Of a stretch of 64,000 nt of DNA, positions 37,419 through 45,163 are shown piece after piece (position 1 is the stretch's first letter; the number at the start of each line of letters is the position of its first letter). Both the position numbers and the translations under genes were made by a program. Below the pieces are notes generated by a model that saw only the letters and a list, made by a program, of their open reading frames with translations, searched no databases and had not been told where the DNA came from. Source of the stretch: Polaromonas sp. YR568 (GTDB lineage: Bacteria > Pseudomonadota > Gammaproteobacteria > Burkholderiales > Burkholderiaceae_C); assembly GCF_900116715.1 (NCBI RefSeq), contig NZ_FPBM01000010.1:156477-220476 (forward strand). Reading direction: 5' to 3'.

Positions 37419-38309
37419 TTACTTCTGGACGTACTCTTCCATAGGCTTGTCGTTCGGAGCGTCCCAGGCGGCTTTGGTGCTGGCGCTCAGTGCCAGGCCG
37501 ACCTTGGTGTTCTTCGGTGGGATGGGCTGCAGGAACCACTTGTTCCAGAGCTTGTTCATCTCGCCGGACTTGATCAGGCCCTTGACGGTGTCATCGGCCA
37601 GGCGCTTCATCAGAGGGTCGTCCTTGCGGATCATGATGGCGATGGGTTCGACGTTCAGCACTTCACCCACGATCTTGAAGTCCGAAGGCTTCTTGGCGGT
37701 GGCGATGTTGCCGGCCAGGATGGAGCCGTCCATGACGAATGCGTCAGCGCGGCCCGATTCGAGCAGCAGGAAGGCGTCGGAGTGGTCCTTGCCGAAGATT
37801 TCCTTGAACTCGATGCCGGTGGCGCGCTTGTTCTTGCGCAGGTGCTGCACGGACGTGGTGCCGGTGGTGGTCGCCACGGTCTTGCCGTTGAGCTGGGCCA
37901 CGGAGGTGATGCCGGAGTTAGCCTTCACAGCCATGCGGATTTCTTCCACATAGGTGGTCACAACGAAAGCCACATCCTTCTGGCGGGTCGCGTTGTTGGT
38001 GGTGGAGCCGCACTCGATGTCGACCGTGCCGTTTTGCACGAGGGGAATGCGGTTTTGCGAGGTCACGGGCTGGTATTTGATTTCCAGCTTGCGCTCGGCG
38101 GCCTTCTCGAGGCTGGCCAGAATGCGCTGGCAGATTTCAACGTGGTAGCCGGCGTACTTGCCGTCACCCAAGGTGTAAGACAGCGCGCCGGAGGAGTCGC
38201 GAACGCCCATGGTGACAACGCCGGAAGCCTTGACTTTGGAAAGGGTATCGGCAAATGCAGCGCCGGTGGCGAGCAAAGCGACGGACAGAGCGACAAGCTT
38301 GAGTTTCAT
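37419..38309 (-). CDS. gltI: Glutamate/aspartate periplasmic binding protein
   Basis: 296 residues with a Sec signal peptide (MKLKLVALSVALLATGAAFA, cut near residue 20). The mature protein has VTMGVRDSSGALSYTLGDGKYAGYHVEICQRI, IECGSTTNNATRQKDVAF and TTGTTSVQHLRKN, all characteristic of GltI/DEBP. ATG 38309 is preceded by CAGGAGATTCC. It captures Glu/Asp for GltJKL. A sigma-54-like site lies about 225 bases upstream, behind aspA. Confidence 0.95.
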   Translation of the reverse strand: MKLKLVALSVALLATGAAFADTLSKVKASGVVTMGVRDSSGALSYTLGDGKYAGYHVEICQRILASLEKAAERKLEIKYQPVTSQNRIPLVQNGTVDIECGSTTNNATRQKDVAFVVTTYVEEIRMAVKANSGITSVAQLNGKTVATTTGTTSVQHLRKNKRATGIEFKEIFGKDHSDAFLLLESGRADAFVMDGSILAGNIATAKKPSDFKIVGEVLNVEPIAIMIRKDDPLMKRLADDTVKGLIKSGEMNKLWNKWFLQPIPPKNTKVGLALSASTKAAWDAPNDKPMEEYVQK

Positions 38310-38534
38310 GGAATCTCCTGTAATGAATGAAACGGTTAGCAAACTATTCTAGAGAGATGGTACCCGGGCTACGCCTAGGTTTACCCGGCCTCTAAAAACG
38401 GGGAATTGAACTGAAAGTGGACGGCATGAAGGGAGAGTCCGGACAAAACCGCCGCGGTGCTGCGGTTTCAGGGTTCTCCAACATGGTGCACATAAAAGTC
38501 CGAGACTATACGGCAGATGTAATGGATTGGATGT

Positions 38535-38552
38535 AAGCAGCCTTTGTGCCAG
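38535..38552 (-). promoter_or_regulatory. candidate sigma-54 (−24/−12) promoter for gltIJKL
   Basis: The minus strand reads CTGGCACAAAGGCTGCTT: GG, ten bases, GC, with TGGCAC at −24 and TGCT at −12, two mismatches from the consensus core. It lies nine bases after the aspA stop codon and points at gltI. RpoN control of acidic amino-acid uptake is known in pseudomonads (AauRS system); applying it here is inference. No enhancer-binding protein gene is adjacent. Confidence 0.48.
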
Positions 38553-38560
38553 AAGAGTGA

Positions 38561-40021
38561 TCACACCACCAGCCGCAAGGGCTGCGTCAGCTTGTCGGGC
38601 ACCAGCAGCGCTTCAACTTCCGCCTGCGTCATGATGCCCAGCGATTCGGCGATCTCGGCAATCGGCGCGCCAGTGGCAATGGCCGTCTTGGCGATCAGCG
38701 CCGCTTTTTCGTAACCGATGATGGGGTTGAGCGCGGTGACCAGCGTGACCGATTCGCGCACCCGCTTGGCCAGCAGTTCACGGTTGGCCTCGATGCCGGC
38801 CACACAATTGGCCTGCAGCGTCAGGCACGCCTGGCTCAGGTGCTCGATGCTCTTGAAAAGGCTCCATCCCATGATGGGCTCAAAGGCGTTGAGCTGCAAT
38901 TGCCCGGCTTCGGACGCCATGGTCACGGTCATGTCGTTGCCGATCACCTCAAAGGCGACCTGGTTCATCACTTCGGGAATCACCGGATTCACCTTGCCGG
39001 GCATGATGGACGAGCCGGCCTGACGCGGCGGCAGGCGGATATCACCGAAGCCGGCCTGCGGGCCGCTGGAGAGCAGGCGCAGGTCGTTGCAGATCTTGCT
39101 GAGCTTGGTGGCCACGCGCTTGAGCACGCCCGAGAGCTGCACAAACGCGCCGGTGTCCTGAGTAGCTTCAATCAGGTTGACGGCTTTTTCGACCGGGATG
39201 CCGCTTTCTTCCGCCAGGTAGCGGCAGGCCATGTCGGCGTAGTCGGCCGGCGCATTGATGCCGGTGCCGATCGCGGTGGCGCCCAGGTTGATTTCCTGGA
39301 TCAGCGCGCGCGCTTCACGCAGGCGGGCTTCGTCTTCGCCGATCATCACCGCATAGGTCAGGAACTCCTGGCCCAGCGTCATGGGTACGGCGTCCTGCAG
39401 CTGCGTGCGGCCGATTTTCAGGATGTCCCTGAACTCATGCGCCTTGGCTTCAAAGCCGGTGCGCAGGATGGCCATGGACGCCAGCAGGCGCTCTATGGCA
39501 AACCACAAGGCGATGCGCACGGCCGTAGGATAGACATCGTTGGTGCTTTGCGAGGCGTTGACGTGGTCGTTGGGGTGCAGCGCGTCGTAGCGGCCTTTTT
39601 CAAGGCCCATTTTTTCGAGTGCGAGGTTGGCGATGACCTCGTTGGCATTCATGTTGGTGGACGTACCGGCGCCGCCCTGGATCACGTCGACCACAAATTC
39701 AGCATGGTGTTTGCCGGCAATCAGGTCGTCACAGGCGGCCGTGATGACGGCGGCGCGTTTGGCGTCCAGCGCGCCCAGTTGCTGGTTGGCGCGCGCAGCG
39801 GCCTTTTTGACAAAGCCGAGCGCGCGGATGAGATCGGGCATGGCCGAGATGCGGGTGCCGGAGATGGGAAAGTTCTCCACCGCCCGCGCCGTATGCACTC
39901 CCCAGTACGCCGCGGCGGGTATCTGCTTTTCGCCAAGAAAGTCGTGCTCGGTACGGGTTGCCGCCACAGTGGCTGAGGCGGGCGCGCCGGAAGAGGAAGG
40001 TGAATCAGGGGGCACAGGCAA
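38561..40021 (-). CDS. aspA: Aspartate ammonia-lyase
   Basis: AspA converts L-aspartate to fumarate and ammonia. Fumarase/aspartase signature GSSIMPGKVNPVIPEVMNQ is intact, with TEHDFLGEKQIPAAAYWGVHT near the N-terminus and the GGAGTSTNMNANEVIANLA and QSTNDVYPTA substrate-binding segments. The frame gives 486 residues from a TTG at 40021; the Pro/Ser/Ala-rich first 18 residues are not conserved, and GTG codons at 40015 or 39967 (MAATRTEHDFLG) are alternatives. Next to gltIJKL it forms a functional unit: import then deamination of aspartate. Confidence 0.93.
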   Translation of the reverse strand: MPVPPDSPSSSGAPASATVAATRTEHDFLGEKQIPAAAYWGVHTARAVENFPISGTRISAMPDLIRALGFVKKAAARANQQLGALDAKRAAVITAACDDLIAGKHHAEFVVDVIQGGAGTSTNMNANEVIANLALEKMGLEKGRYDALHPNDHVNASQSTNDVYPTAVRIALWFAIERLLASMAILRTGFEAKAHEFRDILKIGRTQLQDAVPMTLGQEFLTYAVMIGEDEARLREARALIQEINLGATAIGTGINAPADYADMACRYLAEESGIPVEKAVNLIEATQDTGAFVQLSGVLKRVATKLSKICNDLRLLSSGPQAGFGDIRLPPRQAGSSIMPGKVNPVIPEVMNQVAFEVIGNDMTVTMASEAGQLQLNAFEPIMGWSLFKSIEHLSQACLTLQANCVAGIEANRELLAKRVRESVTLVTALNPIIGYEKAALIAKTAIATGAPIAEIAESLGIMTQAEVEALLVPDKLTQPLRLVV

Positions 40022-40119
40022 CCATCAAAATTTGAATGTGACGAACTGTATGTTTGCAGGTCTGAAAACACCAATGCTGTTTCATCGATCTTCTATGCAT
40101 TTTTCTTATAACCACTTAG

Positions 40120-40143
40120 GGTTACTACTAGTCACCCTGTCAA
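40120..40143 (-). promoter_or_regulatory. candidate aspA promoter with palindromic operator
   Basis: On the minus strand a perfect TTGACA (40143–40138) is followed immediately by the imperfect palindrome GGTGACTAGTAGTAACC (40136–40120, arms matching 6 of 7). The −10 is unclear; TATAAG at 40110–40105 is too far (27 bases) for a standard spacer. A dyad in this place is where a repressor or LysR-type regulator could bind; the LysR gene just upstream is the obvious candidate. Confidence 0.4.
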
Positions 40144-40214
40144 AGGCCTGACCAGCAAGCGATCTGCCGCAGCGCAATGCCCCGCCCGGCCCCGCTTTCA
40201 CGCCGGCATCACAC

Positions 40215-41195
40215 CTACCGCGCGCTACCCAGCAGGCCCGTGCGCCCGCCGCCTTTTTCGGTTTTGTCGGCTTTGTCCTTGCCGCCTGCCTGCGACTGCA
40301 GGTAGGTCCACAAAGCCTGGGCATGACCCTTGGCAGACTCTTTGGAGGTGGGCCGTTCGCGGTACACGCGCACGTCCATGGTCATCTCCAGGTTGCCGCC
40401 GGCGCTGACCAGCTTTTTGGCCCGCAACTCCTTCTTGACGGCGCTGAGCGGTAAAAACGCAATGCCGTGGCCTTCCAGCGCCATGGCTTTGAGGCCCTCG
40501 GCCATGTCGGTTTCGTACACCCGGTCCAGGTGGATGGCCGTACTCGACTGCTTGAGGATCATGTCCACCATGCGGCCCAGGTAGGCGCCGGGTGCATAGC
40601 CCAGATAGGGCAAGGGCTGGCCCGCCCGCCCCGGCAACATGTACTCGGGCTCGCCCGCGGAATTGGCCCGCACAAAAGGCGCCAGCAATTCCTGGCCCAG
40701 CGACACCATTTCATAGCGGTCCGGGTCCAGCTGGAAGGGCTGGGAGTCGTGGTGATAGGCAATCAGCAGGTCGCAGCTGCCCTCGACAAGACGCAGCACC
40801 GCGTCATGCACGTTGAGGGCAATCAACCGGCTTTTGATCGGGCCGAACTTCTCGCGCAGGCTGCTGACCCAGGCCGGGAAGAAGGTAAAGGCCAGCGTGT
40901 GCGGCACCGCAAACTCGATAACGTCTTGCCCGGCCGAGGTATGGCCGCGCAGCATGGCGCGGGTCGACTGCAGGCCTTGCAACATCTCCAGCGACTGGCT
41001 GTACAGGGTTTCCCCGGCGGGCGTCAGGCGCGTCGGGTAAGAGCTGCGGTCCACCAGATCGGTGCCGGCCCAGGCTTCCAGCGCCTGGATGCGCCGGGAG
41101 AACGCCGGCTGGGTGACATGACGCAATTGGGCGGAGCGACTGAAACTGCGGGTTTCAGCCAGGCTCACAAAATCTTCCAGCCATTTGGTTTCCAT
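40215..41195 (-). CDS. LysR-type transcriptional regulator, HypT/YjiE-like
   Basis: 326 residues. The winged helix is METKWLEDFVSLAETRSFSRSAQLRHVTQPAFSRRIQALEAW; starting with ETKWL and the NVHDAV/LGYAPGAYLGRMVDMIL segments of the effector domain resemble HypT (YjiE), a hypochlorite-responsive regulator, more than classic LysR members. The C-terminal ~30 residues are Lys/Gly-rich. It is upstream of aspA and gltIJKL on the same strand, so it may control them; that is inference from position. Confidence 0.82.
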   Translation of the reverse strand: METKWLEDFVSLAETRSFSRSAQLRHVTQPAFSRRIQALEAWAGTDLVDRSSYPTRLTPAGETLYSQSLEMLQGLQSTRAMLRGHTSAGQDVIEFAVPHTLAFTFFPAWVSSLREKFGPIKSRLIALNVHDAVLRLVEGSCDLLIAYHHDSQPFQLDPDRYEMVSLGQELLAPFVRANSAGEPEYMLPGRAGQPLPYLGYAPGAYLGRMVDMILKQSSTAIHLDRVYETDMAEGLKAMALEGHGIAFLPLSAVKKELRAKKLVSAGGNLEMTMDVRVYRERPTSKESAKGHAQALWTYLQSQAGGKDKADKTEKGGGRTGLLGSAR

Positions 41196-41198
41196 GAC

Positions 41199-41387
41199 CT
41201 AGCGACCCCGGTTGAACGCGCCCGAGTGGGCCGTCATGGTGTGCGCTGGCAAGGCGCGACGAGGCAGCAGGCACCTGCCTGCAAGGAGAAGCAACGCCGC
41301 CAGCGTACGCCAGGGCGGCTCAATCGGGCGTGTAGCGCTTTCAACTCCGCAGCGGCGGTATTCAAAGTCACTGACGTGAATGCTCAT
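41199..41387 (-). CDS. possible 62-residue leader protein upstream of the LysR gene
   Basis: A frame MSIHVSDFEYRRCG… with one hydrophobic stretch (TLAALLLLAGRCLL) starts at ATG 41387, has GGAG five bases upstream, and ends three bases before the LysR ATG. The tight spacing suggests a coupled leader ORF, but I recognise no family and codon use is only moderately typical. The remaining part of the 343-base gap (41388–41538) shows nothing else. Confidence 0.3.
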   Translation of the reverse strand: MSIHVSDFEYRRCGVESATRPIEPPWRTLAALLLLAGRCLLPRRALPAHTMTAHSGAFNRGR

Positions 41388-41538
41388 GCAGGCTCCAAAA
41401 GGCAATCAAGCGGTCAACCGTGGCCGCTAGGTCCTCGATTATGCGAGTCCGTGCGGCCTTTTGGCCTACGGGGAATCCCATGGCCGCCGCAGTCTGGCGG
41501 GCGTGGACACTGGCGCCAGGATGCGGGCGGTGCCCCTG

Positions 41539-43401
41539 TCAGGCCTCTGCAGAACTCTGCTGCAGCGCCCACATGCGCGCATAGGCGCCTTCCATCGCCA
41601 GCAACTGCGCATGCGTGCCGCGCTCCACGATGCGCCCGGCGTCCATCACCAGGATCTCATGCGCATCGACCACGGTAGAGAGGCGGTGCGCGATCACCAG
41701 CGTGGTCTTGTTCTGCGCGGCGGCGCGCAGTTCGGTCTGGATGGCGCGCTCATTGGCCGAGTCCAGCGCCGAGGTGGCTTCGTCAAAAATCACCACCGGC
41801 GGGTTTTTCAGCAAGGTGCGGGCAATTGCCACGCGCTGCTTTTCGCCGCCCGAGAGCTTCAGGCCGCGCTCGCCCACCATGGTCTGGTAGCCCGTGGGCG
41901 TGGAGGCGATAAAGCTGTGGATGCGCGCCGAGCGCGCGGCTTCTTCGACCTCGGCATGCGTGGCGCCCGGCTTGCCGTAGGCAATGTTGTATTCAATCGT
42001 GTCGTTAAAGAGCACGGTGTCTTGCGGCACGATGCCGATGGACTGGCGCACGCTGGACTGCGTCACCTGCTTGATGTCCTGCCCGCCTATGGTGATGCGC
42101 CCGCCTTCGGCGTGGTTGCTGACGTCGTAAAAACGGTAAAGCAGGCGCGCCAGCGTGGACTTGCCCGCACCCGACGAACCCACCACCGCGACAGTCTTGC
42201 CCGGCGGGATTTCAAAACTCACGTTGTGCAGAATCGGCCGCGACGGGTCGTAGGCGAAGTTGACGTTTTCAAAACGCACCGCCGGCGAGTCGCCAATCAC
42301 GATGGGCTGCGCGCCCGGCTGGTCGGCAATCTCACGCTCTTTTTCCATCAGCGTGAACATTTTTTCGAGGTCGGTCAGGCTTTGTTTGATCTCGCGGTAG
42401 ATCACACCCAGAAAACCCAGCGGGATGTAGAGCTGGATCATGAAAGCGTTGACCATCACCAGGTCGCCCAGCGTCATGTGGCCGTCAACCACGCCCTGCG
42501 TAGCCCGCCACAGCATGGCCACCAGCGCGACGGCAATGATGAGCTGCTGGCCGGTGTTGAGCAGGCTCAGCGTGTTCTGGCTCTTGATGGCGGCGCGGCG
42601 GTAGCGCAGCAGGTTCTCGTCGTAGCGGGCGGCTTCAAACTCTTCGTTGTTGAAGTACTTGACGGTCTCATAGTTCAGCAGTGAATCGATCGCGCGGCTG
42701 TGCGCCGACGAGTCCAGCTCGTTCATGGTCTTGCGAAACTGTGTGCGCCATTCCGTCACTGTGACGGTGAAGAAGATGTAAAACACCAGTGCGATGCCGG
42801 TGATGCCGGCAAACCAGACGTCAAACTTCACCGCCAGCAAGGTGAGCACCAGCGTCACCTCGATCAGCGTCGGGATGATGCTGTAGAGCGAGTACGAGAT
42901 CAGCGAATGCACGCCGCGCGTGCCGCGCTCGATGTCGCGCGTCATGCCGCCGGTTTGCCGCTCCAGGTGAAAACGCAGGCTGAGTGCATGCAGGTGGCGA
43001 AACACCTCCAGCGAAATCCGCCGCGCCGCGCCCTCGGTGGCCTTGGCAAAGACGAGCTCGCGCAACTCGGCGAACAGCGTGGTCGACAGGCGCAGCAGGC
43101 CGTAAGCGAGCAGCAGCGCCACCGGCACCACCAGCACCGCCTGTGCATCGCTCGGCTTGAAGTTCATGGCGTCGACCAGGTTCTTCAGCAGGAGTGGCAC
43201 GCCCACGTTGGCCATCTTGGCGCCCACCATGAAGGCCAGCGCCGCCACCACACGCCATTTGTACTCCCACAGGTAGGGAAACAGGCGTTTGAGGGTGTCC
43301 CAGTCAGAGCGCTGGAGCGCCGGCGCCTTGCCGGCGCCCGGCACCGGCACAGCGGCGGGAACGGCAAGGGAAGAATCGGCAGCGGAGGCTCGGGAGCGCA
43401 T
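41539..43401 (-). CDS. Atm1/HMT1-type ABC exporter (fused membrane and ATPase domains)
   Basis: 620 residues. The N-terminal six-helix ABC membrane domain carries signatures of the Atm1 group (LRLSTTLFAELRELVFAKATEGAARRISLEVFRHLHALSLRFHLERQTGGMTRDIERG, in parts), the NYETVKYFNNEEFEAARYDE segment and a C-terminal ATPase with GSSGAGKS, LSGGEKQRVAIART and DEATSALD. Relatives export glutathione-linked metals or sulfur species. ATG 43401 gives a short polar leader before LFPYLWEYKWRV. It diverges from the thioesterase gene with 49 bases between starts. Confidence 0.9.
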   Translation of the reverse strand: MRSRASAADSSLAVPAAVPVPGAGKAPALQRSDWDTLKRLFPYLWEYKWRVVAALAFMVGAKMANVGVPLLLKNLVDAMNFKPSDAQAVLVVPVALLLAYGLLRLSTTLFAELRELVFAKATEGAARRISLEVFRHLHALSLRFHLERQTGGMTRDIERGTRGVHSLISYSLYSIIPTLIEVTLVLTLLAVKFDVWFAGITGIALVFYIFFTVTVTEWRTQFRKTMNELDSSAHSRAIDSLLNYETVKYFNNEEFEAARYDENLLRYRRAAIKSQNTLSLLNTGQQLIIAVALVAMLWRATQGVVDGHMTLGDLVMVNAFMIQLYIPLGFLGVIYREIKQSLTDLEKMFTLMEKEREIADQPGAQPIVIGDSPAVRFENVNFAYDPSRPILHNVSFEIPPGKTVAVVGSSGAGKSTLARLLYRFYDVSNHAEGGRITIGGQDIKQVTQSSVRQSIGIVPQDTVLFNDTIEYNIAYGKPGATHAEVEEAARSARIHSFIASTPTGYQTMVGERGLKLSGGEKQRVAIARTLLKNPPVVIFDEATSALDSANERAIQTELRAAAQNKTTLVIAHRLSTVVDAHEILVMDAGRIVERGTHAQLLAMEGAYARMWALQQSSAEA

Positions 43402-43450
43402 GAGGGACAATCGTGGAGTTGTTGTAATCTGACCTTTTGAGATTGTGCCT

Positions 43451-43888
43451 ATGTCTACCGAATCAAGCACCCATACGGACATTCACGCCGAGGACGCCCT
43501 GAACGTCCAGTTGCCCACCGACAAGGAGCTGGTGCTCAAGGTCATCCCCATGCCGGCTGACTGCAACGCCAACGGCGACATCTTCGGCGGCTGGGTCATG
43601 GCGCAGGTCGATCTGGCCGGCTCCGTGGTGCCGGCCCGCCATGTCGATGGGCGTCTGGCCACGGTGGCCGTCAACCAGTTCATCTTCAAGCAGCCGGTGC
43701 GCGTCGGCGACATCCTCTCGTTTTTCTCCAGCCTTACCCGCATTGGCACCACCTCGATTACCGTGCAGGTCGAGGTGTATGCCGAACGCTTTCGCGCGCA
43801 GGGCCGCTATATCAAGGTGACCGAAGCCAGCCTGACCTATGTGGCGATCGACGATTTCGGCAAGCCGCGCAAGATTGCCAAGAACTGA
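43451..43888 (+). CDS. YciA-type acyl-CoA thioesterase
   Basis: 145-residue hotdog-fold protein. NANGDIFGGWVMAQVDLAGSVVPARH is the catalytic hotdog helix with the Asn/Asp expected in YciA, and VRVGDILSFFSSLTRIGTTSITVQVEVYAER follows. It hydrolyses acyl-CoA thioesters in the cytoplasm; chain length cannot be read from sequence. ATG 43451 (MSTESSTHTD) is preferred to the GTG six bases upstream. Confidence 0.9.
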   Translation: MSTESSTHTDIHAEDALNVQLPTDKELVLKVIPMPADCNANGDIFGGWVMAQVDLAGSVVPARHVDGRLATVAVNQFIFKQPVRVGDILSFFSSLTRIGTTSITVQVEVYAERFRAQGRYIKVTEASLTYVAIDDFGKPRKIAKN

Positions 43889-43910
43889 GTACTTTGATGC
43901 CGATGCTGCT

Positions 43911-43970
43911 TCACTATTGATTTAGTAGCAGCTTGCGCACATCATTCCTGGGCTACAGCCGGATTCACTC
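43911..43970 (+). repeat. interspersed hairpin repeat (copy A)
   Basis: CACTATTGATTTAGTAG is followed by CAGCTTGCGCAC, GGGCTACAGCC and GGATTC. It shares the GCTTGCGC and GGGCT..AGCC blocks and the ordering with copy B (55144). It sits between the stop of the thioesterase gene and the end of the enoyl-CoA hydratase gene, which converge, so it may also act in ending both transcripts. Confidence 0.6.
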
Positions 43971-44769
43971 AAAACTCCCCGTGGCGGCCCTGCCCGCCCG
44001 CAAAGCGCGCCGCACCGGCAAAAGCATCCGGCAGGCGCTGCTTGCCGCGCTCCCACTCCTGGTGCAGCGCGTCCTCCCACCCCAGATCCCATTGCCGGTA
44101 GGCACTCATGCGGTCGGCCAGCATGGTGGCCTGCGGAAAGCGGCTGAGCTGGTGCGCCAGCGCCACCGCGGCGTCACGCGCACCACCAGTAGGCACCACG
44201 CGGTTGGCCAGCCCCATCTGCAGCGCCTCAGTTGATTCGACTTTGCGCCCCGTCAAAATCAGATCCATCGCGTGGCCCATGCCCACCAGGCGCGGCAGGC
44301 GCACCGTGCCGCCATCAATCAGCGGCACGCCAAAGCGGCGGCAGTAGACGCCGAAGTAGGCGTCCTCCTCCATCACACGCATGTCGCACCACAGCGCCAA
44401 CTCCATGCCGCCAGCCACCGCCGCGCCGCTGACGGCCGCGATCACCGGCTTGGACAGCAGCAGCCGCGACGGGCCCATGGGCCCCAGCGGCCTCGTGTCT
44501 GTGGGTGAGAAATCCAGCTGGCCCAGCACCTGGCTGCCACCACCGGGTGTTTCGGCCTCCATGCGGGCGCCGGCCTGCAAGTCCCAGCCCGCGCAGAAGT
44601 GGCCATGCGCGCCATGGAACACCGCCACGCGCGCTTCAGGATCGTCGTCAAAGGCGATGAAAGCGGCGTGCAATGCGCTCGCCGTACCGGCGTCGACTGC
44701 GTTGCGCACGTCGGGCCGGTCCAGCGTGATCACCGTGACGTGCTGGTCTTTGTCGATGTGAATCGTCAT
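43969..44769 (-). CDS. enoyl-CoA hydratase/isomerase family protein
   Basis: 266-residue crotonase-fold protein starting MTIHIDKDQHVTVITLDRPDVRNAVDAGT. The first oxyanion-hole segment is FCAGWDLQAG and the second SGAAVAGGMELALWCDMRV; the usual catalytic Glu region is EEDAYFGVYCRRFGVPLIDGG, giving E-rich but not classic hydratase spacing. Probably acts in fatty or branched acid catabolism with the AtuA-type genes 25 bases upstream on the same strand. Exact reaction unknown. Confidence 0.88.
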   Translation of the reverse strand: MTIHIDKDQHVTVITLDRPDVRNAVDAGTASALHAAFIAFDDDPEARVAVFHGAHGHFCAGWDLQAGARMEAETPGGGSQVLGQLDFSPTDTRPLGPMGPSRLLLSKPVIAAVSGAAVAGGMELALWCDMRVMEEDAYFGVYCRRFGVPLIDGGTVRLPRLVGMGHAMDLILTGRKVESTEALQMGLANRVVPTGGARDAAVALAHQLSRFPQATMLADRMSAYRQWDLGWEDALHQEWERGKQRLPDAFAGAARFAGGQGRHGEF

Positions 44770-44794
44770 GGCATCTCCAATGTGATGCGCGTCT

Positions 44795-45163
44795 TTACGC
44801 CGGCCACCAGCCTACACGCGGCGCGGCGACGGCTTCGGCCAGTTCCTCGGCACTCACCTCGATCTCCATGCGCAACAGGGCCGCCGCCATGGCCTTGCCC
44901 AGGTTGTCCATGCGCAGGTTGCGCGCACCGCCACCTTGCAGCGCGCCCTGCAGCACGAGCTTGAGCGCCAGAATATTCGGCAGGCGCCAGCAGGTGACCT
45001 GGCCAGGCAGCCAGGGCGCAAAGTGCGCCTGCACGCGTTCGGCCGTCACCTCGCGCTCAATCAACCGGTAGCCTGCCTCGTTCCAGGCAAAGAGGCCGAA
45101 GTCCACCCAGTCGGCCTTGTCGCCGCTGCGCGCATGCGCGAGTTTCACGAGTTGCAATTTCAT
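44795..45163 (-). CDS. AtuA-associated ferredoxin-fold small protein
   Basis: 122 residues starting MKLQLVKLAHARSGDKADWVDFGLFAWNEAGYRLI. The LAHARSGDKGN-like motif and the C-terminal NLRMDNLGKAMAAALLRMEIEV are typical of the small protein that follows AtuA/DUF1446 genes (sometimes fused to them). Its start overlaps the AtuA-like stop by four bases, which supports a physical pair. Function unproven. Confidence 0.85.
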   Translation of the reverse strand: MKLQLVKLAHARSGDKADWVDFGLFAWNEAGYRLIEREVTAERVQAHFAPWLPGQVTCWRLPNILALKLVLQGALQGGGARNLRMDNLGKAMAAALLRMEIEVSAEELAEAVAAPRVGWWPA

